From JACKIC01 sp964543795 (GTDB lineage: Bacteria; Planctomycetota; UBA1135; UBA2386): 64,000 nucleotides of DNA. Below the pieces are notes generated by a model. It was not told where the DNA came from. It saw only the letters and a program-made list of their open reading frames with translations, and made no database searches. Shown one piece after another: positions 54,524 through 62,218 of the stretch. Every line of letters starts with the position of its first letter. Positions within the stretch are counted from its first letter, which is position 1. The position numbers and the translations under genes are program-made. The stretch lies in the NCBI GenBank assembly GCA_964543795.1, contig CAZIZN010000002.1:1-64000 (forward strand), read 5' to 3'.

Positions 54524-55225
54524 GTGACCACCAAGCCCAACGCCAAGCGCGACCCGCGCGACGTTCCGAACTACACGCTGCCCGAGGCAGCTCGGTGGCT
54601 CGGTCTCGTGCCCAACACCCTGCGCGTCTGGCTGCGCGGTCAGGACTACACCACCAAGGCGGGCAAGCGCCGCGCGCAGCCCGTTGTGCATCCCGCCGGA
54701 ACGGGCCCGCTGGGTCTGTCCTTCTGGAACCTCGTCGAGTGCAGCGTGCTCGCAACGATCCGCAAGCAGCACGAAGTCTCCCTGCAGAAAGTCCGTCGTG
54801 CGCTCGCCTACGTCGGCAAGGAACTCGGCAAGCAGCGCCCGCTGATCGAGCAGGACTTCAGCACCGATGGCGTTGGCCTGTTCGTCGAGCACTACGGCAA
54901 GCTCATCGACGCCTCGCAGCAGGGCCAGGTCGCGATGCGCGAGATTCTCGAAGCCGGGCTGACTCGCATTGAACGGGACGCGGCGGGGCTTGCGGCGCGC
55001 CTGTTCCCGTGGCGCAGCGACCCGCACGAACCGCGTGTCGTCGCCGTCGATCCGCGCATTGCCTTCGGCCAGCCGATCCTGGCCAGCACGCGTGTCCCGG
55101 TCGAGGTCGTGTTCGATCGTTTCCGGGCCGGCGACACCATCGCTCACCTCGCCGCGGACTACCGGGTCGAACCCACCAGGATCGAGGATCTGGTGAGGAA
55201 GTGGTTTGGTCCGGCCGCTGCCTGA
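54524..55225 (+). CDS. VapB45-like antitoxin (helix-turn-helix plus DUF433)
   Basis: A 233-residue protein. The N-terminal part (about 12-60, YTLPEAARWLGLVPNTLRVWLRG) resembles a MerR-type DNA-binding head. The C-terminal DUF433 domain (about 170-230) has PRIAFGQPILASTRVPVEVVFDRFRAGDTIAHLAADYRV, typical of antitoxins paired with PIN-like toxins. The layout matches Mycobacterium Rv2018 (VapB45). It has a strong ribosome binding site (GAGGAGG) five bases before the GTG. It overlaps the toxin start by 20 bp. Confidence 0.82.
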   Translation: MTTKPNAKRDPRDVPNYTLPEAARWLGLVPNTLRVWLRGQDYTTKAGKRRAQPVVHPAGTGPLGLSFWNLVECSVLATIRKQHEVSLQKVRRALAYVGKELGKQRPLIEQDFSTDGVGLFVEHYGKLIDASQQGQVAMREILEAGLTRIERDAAGLAARLFPWRSDPHEPRVVAVDPRIAFGQPILASTRVPVEVVFDRFRAGDTIAHLAADYRVEPTRIEDLVRKWFGPAAA

Positions 55226-55640
55226 TCCGGTTCTGTTCGTCGACGAGTGCCTCGGCTCCACCGACGTGCCGGGCGCCCTCCAGGCCGCTGGCATCAAGTT
55301 CGAACTCCTGCATGCGCACTTCGAAGCCGGCACCGCGGACGAGAGCTGGCTCCAGGATGTTGGGCGCCGCGGCTGGGTCGTGCTCACCAAGGACCAACGC
55401 ATCCGGCGCCGAGAAGCCGAGTTTCAGGCATTGCTGGCGGCGAACGTGGCGGCGTTCGTGCTGACCAGCGGCAACATGACGGGCGCTGCGATGGGGCAGG
55501 CGTTCGTGCTTGCCTATCCGCGCATCCAGAAGATGCTGCGCGACTACGAGCTGCCGTTCGTCGCCGCGGTCGATGCCGCGGGGAGGGTCAGGCTGCTGAC
55601 CGCAGCGATCAAGCTCGCCGCGAAGAAGAAGGCTCCGTGA
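55206..55640 (+). CDS. PIN-like toxin (VapC45/DUF5615-like)
   Basis: A 144-residue protein from a TTG with AGGAA five bases upstream. It is a small PIN-like nuclease candidate: LFVDECLGSTDVPGALQAAG at the N-terminus, GWVVLTKDQRIRRRE (typical of Mut7-C/DUF5615 proteins), and a Lys-rich C-terminal end. The acidic residues needed for metal binding are visible (Asp13/Glu14; Asp near residue 58). It overlaps the antitoxin gene by 20 bp and probably forms a type II toxin-antitoxin pair. Confidence 0.8.
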   Translation: MVRPLPDPVLFVDECLGSTDVPGALQAAGIKFELLHAHFEAGTADESWLQDVGRRGWVVLTKDQRIRRREAEFQALLAANVAAFVLTSGNMTGAAMGQAFVLAYPRIQKMLRDYELPFVAAVDAAGRVRLLTAAIKLAAKKKAP

Positions 55641-55901
55641 CGTCCGAGCGCCTGACGTCGCTAGCCGAGGCATTGCGCGCAACGCCGAGCGAGCCTCAGC
55701 CCGGCAGCCAATCGGGTGCGCCGAGATTCCCGATGCTGCATGCACCGACGGTCCGTGACATCGAGCGTCCAACATGTGCGTGCCGATGAGCCCATGGCCG
55801 CGAACACGTTACGCACCTCGCGACGGCGAGCACGACGGCCACGATCGACACGCGCAGCGCGCCGCAGGCTGATGTCCATCCCGCTTGCGCCACTCTCCCC
55901 C
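55641..55901. other. 261-bp gap between convergent genes
   Basis: The gap between the toxin gene and the exonuclease gene has no protein-like frame and no repeat or hairpin that I can support. Confidence 0.4.
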
Positions 55902-56993
55902 TCACTTCTTCGCCGTCCAATCCCCCCGATACCTGAGCACCAGATCCCGCACCTTCCGATACACCGCGCTCGTCGCCCGCACGTCGTGCGCGTTGTACCT
56001 CGCAATCTCCACGATCTCCCCCCGCGCGTACGCCGGCGCCACCATCGACCCGTCCATCTGCTCCTTCGGACTCTCGATCCCGAGCGCCCAGCACACCACG
56101 TCCAGCTTGCTCGGCCCGCCGCCGCGATTCCCGACCACCTCGAACAGATCCAGGTGCGGCCGCAGCGCGAACCGCTGCGACATCAGATCGACCCGCGCCG
56201 GAATCCCGTGGATCAGGCTGCGCGTCACCAGGAACGGCACGTCGAACCCGCGCCCGTTGAACGACACCACCGTCTCCGCGCGGCTCGCCAGCGCCCAGAA
56301 CGCAGCCAACAGCTCCGCCTCGCTCATGAGCCGCAGCCACGGCGGCACCTCGCCGAGCTCGAATCCCTCGGGCGGCACCGCCAGCACCGTCACCTCGTCC
56401 CCACCCGCACCCGGCTCCGCATCGCCGTCGCCGATCGCCAGCGACACGATCTTGCCGAAGAACGGCGACAGCCCCATCACCGCGCCGGGCTCCATGTCCT
56501 TGCGCTGCGCGTAGCCGCTGAGCGCCTCGTGCACCGTCGACGGCAGCTCGCGCCGGTCGAACGCGGGCACCGTCTCGATGTCGAACACCAGCGTGCGGCA
56601 CGCCAGGTCCTCGACCGGTGCCAGCGCCGGGTCGACCAGCTGGTCCGGGTCGAAGCCCTCGGGCGCGTCCGTCGGATCGACGACCTTCAGGCGCTTGACC
56701 ACGAACTGCAGGTTGCCGTTCCAGTCGGTCACGCGCCCGCGCAGCTTGACCGCGCAGCGCGGCGGGGCGCTGCGCGCCGCCGCCATCGCCTCCTGGCAGT
56801 CGTCCCAGATCTTGCCTTCGAGCACCGCGTCCACGTCGGCGAGTTCGAGCACCAGGAACGGCCGGCCGTCCTTGGTCTGCAGGTCCTTCACCGAGCGCAG
56901 CTGCGCGTAGACGTCCCACTCGTGGTCGGCGAGGTCGAGCGCGGCGAGGTTCGGCGCCGACACGATCCTCTGCTTCTGTTCGTCCTGGTTCAC
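55902..56993 (-). CDS. OB-fold plus DEDDy 3'-5' exonuclease-like protein
   Basis: A 363-residue protein. Residues 1-110 resemble the OB-fold of YhaM-type exonucleases (YAQLRSVKDLQTKDGRPFLVLELADVDAVLEGKIWDD). Residues about 125-355 are a DEDDy exonuclease related to the PolB-like exo2 family: LVFDIETVPAF (first Asp and Glu), VVSFNGRGFDVPFL (second Asp), and ARYNAHDVRAT with the Tyr-x3-Asp pair. A 3'-5' nuclease acting on DNA or RNA is likely. The GTG at 56991-56993 overlaps the upstream aminotransferase stop (GTGA). Confidence 0.85.
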   Translation of the reverse strand: MNQDEQKQRIVSAPNLAALDLADHEWDVYAQLRSVKDLQTKDGRPFLVLELADVDAVLEGKIWDDCQEAMAAARSAPPRCAVKLRGRVTDWNGNLQFVVKRLKVVDPTDAPEGFDPDQLVDPALAPVEDLACRTLVFDIETVPAFDRRELPSTVHEALSGYAQRKDMEPGAVMGLSPFFGKIVSLAIGDGDAEPGAGGDEVTVLAVPPEGFELGEVPPWLRLMSEAELLAAFWALASRAETVVSFNGRGFDVPFLVTRSLIHGIPARVDLMSQRFALRPHLDLFEVVGNRGGGPSKLDVVCWALGIESPKEQMDGSMVAPAYARGEIVEIARYNAHDVRATSAVYRKVRDLVLRYRGDWTAKK

Positions 56994-58177
56994 GATTCTT
57001 CCGCGGCGGCGCGCAGGCGCGCCATCGCCTTCTCGAGTTCGGGCATCGCGACCGCGTAGCTGAGCCGCACGAAGCCCGGGATCGCGAACGCGCTGCCCGG
57101 CACGGCCGCGAGCAGGTGCTGCTCGAGCAGGTGGTTGCAGAACGCCACGTCGTCCATGCCGCGGCGCGCCAGCAGCGCCCGCGCGTCGATCAGCGCGTAG
57201 AACGCACCGCGCGGCGCCGACAGCGACAGCCCCGGCATCGTCGCGACCTGCTCGACGACGTAGCGGCGGCGCGCGTCGAACGCGCGCATGCGCCTTGCGT
57301 GCTCCTCGGGCAGCGGCGTCTCGCAGGCGGCGAGCGTCGCCTCCTGGCTGATCGTGCAGGCGTTGCCGAGCACCTGGCTCTGGATGCGGATGCAGGCGTC
57401 GACCACAGGGGCGGGCGCGGCGAGGAAGCTCGTGCGCCAGCCGGTCAGCGTGTGGCTCTTGGTGAAGCCGGTGACGACGACCGTGCGTTCGCGGCCGCGC
57501 GGCAGGGCGGCGGGCGAGACGTGCTCGGCGCCGTCGTAGAGCAGCGTCGCGTAGATCTCGTCGGAGATCAGCCACAGGTCGTGCGCGGCGGCGACGTCGA
57601 CGATCGCCTGCAGCTGGGCTCGCGTCGGCACCGCGCCCGACGGGTTGTTGGGGTAGTTGAGCACGATGCCCTTCGCACCGTGTTCGGTCGCGGCGCGTTC
57701 GATCGTCGCCCGCGAGTGGATGAAGCCCTGGTCGGGCACCGCCGGCACGACCACCGGTTCGCCGTCGGCCATCGTCACGAGGGCCGGGTAGGACACCCAG
57801 TAGGGGGCGAGCACGAGCACCCGGTCGCCGGGCTCGACGATCGCGTCGAGCGCCATGTGCAGGGCCGCCTTGGCGCCGGCACAGACCATCACCTCGTCGG
57901 GCTCGTAGGCGAGACCGAAGGCGCTGGCGAGCCAGCGGCAGCCCGCCTCGCGCAGGGCCGGCGTTCCGGCGGCGGCCGTGTAGCGCGTGTTGCCGGTTTC
58001 GATCGCGCGGATGCCCGCGGCGGCGATCGGCGCGGGCACCGGGAAGTCGGGTTCGCCGGCACCCAGCGAGACGACGTCCTTGCCCGCGGACCGGAGCCGG
58101 GCGGCCTTCGCCGTGATCGCCAGCGTGGCCGACTCCTCGATGCGGCGCGAACGGGCGTTGGGGACGAGTCCTGCCAT
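56990..58177 (-). CDS. Aspartate aminotransferase-family PLP enzyme
   Basis: A 395-residue fold-type I aminotransferase (class I/II). Typical blocks are SLGAGEPDFPVPAPIAAAGIRAIETGNTRYTAAAGTPALREA, NYPNNPSGAV with the substrate Asn, SDEIYATLLYDG and TGFTKSHTLTGWR, which carries the PLP-binding Lys. FVRLSYA supplies the carboxylate-binding Arg. Likely aspartate or alanine/aromatic aminotransferase; substrate not determined. It is coupled to the exonuclease gene by a four-base overlap. The ATG at 58175-58177 is divergent from the next gene. Confidence 0.92.
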   Translation of the reverse strand: MAGLVPNARSRRIEESATLAITAKAARLRSAGKDVVSLGAGEPDFPVPAPIAAAGIRAIETGNTRYTAAAGTPALREAGCRWLASAFGLAYEPDEVMVCAGAKAALHMALDAIVEPGDRVLVLAPYWVSYPALVTMADGEPVVVPAVPDQGFIHSRATIERAATEHGAKGIVLNYPNNPSGAVPTRAQLQAIVDVAAAHDLWLISDEIYATLLYDGAEHVSPAALPRGRERTVVVTGFTKSHTLTGWRTSFLAAPAPVVDACIRIQSQVLGNACTISQEATLAACETPLPEEHARRMRAFDARRRYVVEQVATMPGLSLSAPRGAFYALIDARALLARRGMDDVAFCNHLLEQHLLAAVPGSAFAIPGFVRLSYAVAMPELEKAMARLRAAAEES

Positions 58178-58322
58178 GCTCGCCGCAGTAGAACGTGGCC
58201 GGCGCACGAAGGCAAACGCGCCCGGCGGGGCCGCGCGCGGGGAAGAACGAGGCGGCGCGCGCGTCCATCGCGTCTCAACTCGAACTGGCCGCTGCGCGGC
58301 CGGCTTCCTACGCTCGCCGCCG

Positions 58323-60449
58323 ATGTCCAAAGCGCCGAAGAGAAAACGCCGGGTGCTGCGCACCCTCGCGATCGCCCTCGCGTCGATCGCGACCTTCCTG
58401 CTGCTGTTCGTCGCGGCGTTCGTGTTCAACCCGTTCGAGGGCAGCGTGCGCGACGTGCGCGCCCTGGTGCCGCGCGGCGTGAACTTCTTCGCGCGCAAGC
58501 AGGGCCTCGCGCAGGATTTCACGGTCTTCCCCGAGCCGAAGTTCTGGAGTCAGCTCACCGACGCGCGCGGCTGGACCGATCTGTCCGGCGGGCCCCTCGT
58601 GCAGGGCCTGCGCCGCGACGGCCTCGACCGTTCGCTCGAAGAACTGGCGACGACCTTCGCGCGGGTGCGGGAGGACAGCGGCGGTTGGTTCGACCTCATG
58701 CGCGACGTGCTCGGCACCGAGGTCGCGGTCGCCGGCTACAACCAGGACTACAGCAAGAGTCCGTCGCAGCCGCTCGCGACGCCCTGGTGGTGCTGCTACG
58801 CGCGCGTCACGTGGCGCACGAAGGCAGCGCTCGGCCTGCTCGGACTCGGCATCGCGCAGGGCCAGCTGGGCGCGCAGGGCATCGGCATCTCGACCGAGGG
58901 CGGCGTGACGATCGTCAAGTCGCCGCGGCTGCCCACACCGCTGCTGGTGAAGCGCCACCTCGACGTGCTGATGGTCGCGAACCATCCGCTGCTGCTCGAG
59001 CAGACGCAGCGGCTCATCGACGGCAGCCGCGACGAGGAGCCCATCGGCATGATGGCGGCCTACACCGACGGCATCGGCAAGCGCGTCGAGAAGTGGGCCG
59101 ACGACAACGCCGACTTCGCTCCCAACGCCGTCGAGTTCGTGTTCGAGCCCAACGCCTTCGACGGCTTCCGGCGGTTCGCCGCGGCGTGGCCCAACCCCGC
59201 GCACAAGGACAGCATGAACGAGCGCGTGCTGGCCAGCTTCCTGAACCTCAAGGGCTGGCAGCAGGCCGCGGGTGCCGTGCTGTTCGCCGACGGCCAGCTG
59301 GCCGCCACGGGACTGATCGGGCTCAACAGCCGCCAGCACACGCCGTTCCAGGCGAGCTTCTACGACGCGGACCGGCAGCGCCGCCAGGAGTGGCTCGACC
59401 CGTTCCTCGCGATGGTGCCCGAGTCGGCGTGCGCGGCGGCGGGCGTGCGCATGCCCGTGGGCGAGTTCCTCACGGCGATGTTCGACGCGCTCGAGCCCGA
59501 GGAGCGCGAACTCATCGACGACGGTATGCGCCGCGCGACGTTCAAGGGCCAGCCGCTCGGCGGCACGCGGGACCTGATCGACAAGGTCAAGGTCGCGTTC
59601 CTGTCCCGCGCGGGCTTCGTGTTCCGCCGCAACACGCCGGACATGTCGCGCGACGACAAGGGCGAACTGATGGTGCCCGTCGCCGCGCGTTCGCCGCTGC
59701 CGCAGGTCGCGTGGGTCTTCTGGCTGCGGCAGGGCAGCGGCGAACTCGTCGACGAGTTCGTGACGATGCTGCGCTCGCACTACGCGACGTTCCAGTTCCG
59801 CAAGGTCTGGCACCTCAAGATCCCGTTCGGTGGCGGCACCCTGCCCGAGCCGGTGACGGAGTTCACGAACCCGCAGATCCCGGCCACCGGCGAGGTGGCG
59901 ATGATCGTGTTCCGCGACTTCTTCGTGGTCTCGAACTCGGGGCCGCTGATCAAGGACATCCTGCGCACGCGCTACCAGGCGGACGGGGCGCGCTCGATCC
60001 GGCAGCTGCCCGAGTTCAGCGAGGTCGAACGCGAGCTGCCGACCGAACTCAACGGGCTCGTGTGGCTGCGCGGCGAGAACCTGGTGCCGGTGTTCGACGA
60101 CTACCTGTCGTTCGCCGACGCGACGAGCGATCAGCCCGATCCCGACTGGATGCGGATCAGCCGCCCCGAGGCCGAAGAGCAGGTCCGGCGGACCCGTTAT
60201 CCGCAGTATCCGAGCAAGGCGAGCATGCCGCGCGCGATGGTCGAGCAGGGCGGCGAGTTCGACCAGGCGGTGCTCGCCCACCTGCGCGAGAAGTGGCGCC
60301 GCGAACGCACCAACTTCACCGCCGAGGCCCGACAGCAGGTCCAGGAACTCCGCGCCATGGCCCAGCTGCTGCGCGTCGGCTACGTGCAACTGGAACTCGA
60401 GAACAACTACATCCGCTTCCAGGCCAAGCTGCTGGCGAACTTCCGGTGA
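58323..60449 (+). CDS. Membrane-anchored protein of unknown function
   Basis: A 708-residue protein with a cytoplasmic basic start (MSKAPKRKRRVLR) and one membrane helix (about residues 15-36, LAIALASIATFLLLFVAAFVF). The rest should lie outside the cytoplasm. I recognise no family. There are repeated segments of predicted beta sheet and helices, and a C-terminal 80-residue Arg/Glu/Gln-rich helical end (QVLAHLREKWRRERTNFTAEARQQVQEL) that could form a coiled coil. It is divergent from the aminotransferase gene; the gap is 145 bp. Confidence 0.75.
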   Translation: MSKAPKRKRRVLRTLAIALASIATFLLLFVAAFVFNPFEGSVRDVRALVPRGVNFFARKQGLAQDFTVFPEPKFWSQLTDARGWTDLSGGPLVQGLRRDGLDRSLEELATTFARVREDSGGWFDLMRDVLGTEVAVAGYNQDYSKSPSQPLATPWWCCYARVTWRTKAALGLLGLGIAQGQLGAQGIGISTEGGVTIVKSPRLPTPLLVKRHLDVLMVANHPLLLEQTQRLIDGSRDEEPIGMMAAYTDGIGKRVEKWADDNADFAPNAVEFVFEPNAFDGFRRFAAAWPNPAHKDSMNERVLASFLNLKGWQQAAGAVLFADGQLAATGLIGLNSRQHTPFQASFYDADRQRRQEWLDPFLAMVPESACAAAGVRMPVGEFLTAMFDALEPEERELIDDGMRRATFKGQPLGGTRDLIDKVKVAFLSRAGFVFRRNTPDMSRDDKGELMVPVAARSPLPQVAWVFWLRQGSGELVDEFVTMLRSHYATFQFRKVWHLKIPFGGGTLPEPVTEFTNPQIPATGEVAMIVFRDFFVVSNSGPLIKDILRTRYQADGARSIRQLPEFSEVERELPTELNGLVWLRGENLVPVFDDYLSFADATSDQPDPDWMRISRPEAEEQVRRTRYPQYPSKASMPRAMVEQGGEFDQAVLAHLREKWRRERTNFTAEARQQVQELRAMAQLLRVGYVQLELENNYIRFQAKLLANFR

Positions 60450-60576
60450 GCGCGGCCGCCCGCGGCGACCGGCCCCGCGGCGGACCACCGGGTCGCCGCT
60501 CCGGTCCCGCCGGGTCGCGCGCGCCCCGGGCGCCGGCGCACCCGGAGGCTCGATCCGGAGTGCGCCGGGGCAGGTG

Positions 60577-60604
60577 TTGAAAAGCTCGCCGCGCCCGCTA
60601 GTGT
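60577..60604 (+). promoter_or_regulatory. Sigma70-type promoter of tRNA-Leu
   Basis: TTGAAA (60577-60582), a 16-bp spacer, and TAGTGT (60599-60604) as -10. The predicted start would be near 60611, about 11 bp before the tRNA. This is the clearest -35/-10 pair in the window. Confidence 0.6.
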
Positions 60605-60621
60605 TTCCGCCCCGCTGGCCG

Positions 60622-60710
60622 GCCCAGGTGGCGGAATTGGCAGACGCACCAGCTTGAGGTGCTGGCGCCCTTTACGGGGCTTGCAAGTTCAACTCTTGTC
60701 CTGGGCACCA
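60622..60710 (+). tRNA. tRNA-Leu (anticodon GAG)
   Basis: An 89-nt class II tRNA. The acceptor GCCCAGG (60622-60628) pairs with CCTGGGC (60700-60706), followed by A and an encoded CCA. The anticodon arm CCAGC-TTGAGGT-GCTGG gives anticodon GAG (Leu CUC and CUU). The variable arm is long (CGCCCTTTACGGGGC), as expected for Leu. The T arm CAAG-TTCAACT-CTTG is clear. It is flanked by a promoter and a strong terminator hairpin. Confidence 0.95.
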
Positions 60711-60716
60711 CATCCC

Positions 60717-60745
60717 CTCGGGCCCTCCTGCGTGGAGGGCCCGAG
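60717..60745 (+). terminator. Terminator hairpin behind tRNA-Leu
   Basis: CTCGGGCCCTCC (60717-60728) pairs perfectly with GGAGGGCCCGAG (60734-60745) across a five-base loop. It starts six bases after the CCA end. A T tract is weak, but the 12-bp stem is very stable. Confidence 0.8.
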
Positions 60746-60852
60746 ACGGTCTTCCGGCCCGGCGCAGCGACGCGCGCGCTCTTCGCCGGCGAATCCGCTC
60801 GGCCCGCCGGCTCGATTCAGGAGCCGCGCCGCGTTCCGCCGATACGTGCGCG

Positions 60853-61551
60853 ATGCATCCTCACGGCACATCGCGCCCTGAGGCGGGGTTCACCCTGCTC
60901 GAACTGATGATCGTCGTGGCGATCCTGACGATCGTCGCGGGCATCGGCGTGCCCCAGTACGTGAGCGCGTTGCGCGTCGCCCGCATCCAGAAGGCCAAGC
61001 AGGAACTCGTGACGATCGCCGGGGCGATCGAGTCCTACCGCGGCATCAACGGCGCCTTGCCGCTGACCCTCTACCAGGTCGGCTTCGGCGGCCGGCGGGA
61101 TCCCTGGGGCGTCCTCTACTGCTACCTCAACTACGCCGACGGCACCGGCGACGGCCTCGAGTGGGCCCTCGCGCTGGGCATCGTCGACCGCTCGGCGGTC
61201 AAGATCCTCGGCGACACCGGCAGGTCGAGTTCGTCGAGCCCGAGCGCTCCGTCGACGATGGAAGAGGTGGAGGTCCTGACCACGGGCATCGTGCGCGAGA
61301 TCGGCACCAGCGAGCGGCAGGCCATCGCCGCGAGCCTCACCGAGGTCAAGGACGCCGAGGTGTTCACCGAGGTGACCGTCAACACCGTGCGCCGCCGCGA
61401 CCGCTACATGTTCCCGCTGAACACCGACTACGACCTGTTCAGTCTCGGCCCGAACCGCTCGACCGCGGTCTCGCTCGGCCAGGCGCTGGCGCAGGACGAC
61501 GTGATCCGCGCCAACGACGGCGGGTTCTTCGGCCTCGCTTCGGAGTACTGA
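60853..61551 (+). CDS. GspG-like pseudopilin
   Basis: A 232-residue prepilin-like protein. The leader is MHPHGTSRPEAG, and the mature N-terminus FTLLELMIVVAILTIVAGIGVPQY has the Glu at position 5. The following region fits major pseudopilins (AKQELVTIAGAIESYRGINGALP; RDPWGVLYCYLNY; LFSLGPNRS), which form the type II secretion pseudopilus. It is longer than the usual 140-residue GspG because of an insertion near residues 110-180. One base separates it from the next gene, so an operon with the HAMP and kinase genes is likely. Confidence 0.87.
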   Translation: MHPHGTSRPEAGFTLLELMIVVAILTIVAGIGVPQYVSALRVARIQKAKQELVTIAGAIESYRGINGALPLTLYQVGFGGRRDPWGVLYCYLNYADGTGDGLEWALALGIVDRSAVKILGDTGRSSSSSPSAPSTMEEVEVLTTGIVREIGTSERQAIAASLTEVKDAEVFTEVTVNTVRRRDRYMFPLNTDYDLFSLGPNRSTAVSLGQALAQDDVIRANDGGFFGLASEY

Positions 61552-61552
61552 G

Positions 61553-62218
61553 ATGTTGATCCGCACCGAACCCTTCCGCCGCGCCCGCATCGTCGTCGAC
61601 CGCAAGCTGCAGTGGAGCCTGTGCCTGCACGGCATCGTCTACGGCGTCCTGCTGCTCGTCGTGGTCTCGTGCGGCATCTTCGCCCCGCTGCTGTGGCAGC
61701 TAGGCGAGCAGGGGCCGAACGCTCCGCTCGATCCCGAGGCCGCAGTGGTGATGATCTACATGCATCGGAGCTTCTGGATCGTCGCCGCCGCAGGGTTGGT
61801 GCTGACCACCCTCGCCGCGCTGCGCTTCTCGCACCGCATCGCCGGCCCGTTGGTCCGCTACAAGCGCAACCTGCGCCTCGTCGCGGACGGCAAGCTGCCG
61901 CCCGACCTGCGTACGCGGCGCGGCGACTTCCTGCAGGAGGAGGTCGCCTGCCTCAACGCGGCGGTGCGCGGCGTGCGCGACCGGCTCGATGCGATCCGCA
62001 CGGCGCAGCGGGCTCTCGCACACGAACTGGAGCGTGCGCACGACGCCGCGACCGCGGGCGGTGCCGCCGACTTCGGCGAGGTCCTGGCCGCCGAGCGGGA
62101 GCTCGCGCGGTGCGTCGCCTCGTTCGAGGCGCTCGACAACCTCGACGACTACCTCGTCGTGCCCGCGGCGCGTCCGGTGCTGCAGGCGCCGGTGGCGGTG
62201 GGGAATCCGGTGAGCTGA
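61553..62218 (+). CDS. Two-helix membrane protein with HAMP-like linker
   Basis: A 221-residue protein with two membrane helices (about 22-46 and 74-95) flanking a 25-residue periplasmic loop. After the second helix, HRIAGPLVRYKRNLRLVADGKLPPDLRTRRGDF resembles a HAMP signal-relay module, and a coiled-coil-like helix (about 120-175, RDRLDAIRTAQRALAHELERAHDAA) follows. No kinase or methylation domain is present. It sits between a pseudopilin and a histidine kinase, so it is probably an accessory signal transducer. The stop is followed directly by the GTG of the kinase. Confidence 0.75.
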   Translation: MLIRTEPFRRARIVVDRKLQWSLCLHGIVYGVLLLVVVSCGIFAPLLWQLGEQGPNAPLDPEAAVVMIYMHRSFWIVAAAGLVLTTLAALRFSHRIAGPLVRYKRNLRLVADGKLPPDLRTRRGDFLQEEVACLNAAVRGVRDRLDAIRTAQRALAHELERAHDAATAGGAADFGEVLAAERELARCVASFEALDNLDDYLVVPAARPVLQAPVAVGNPVS

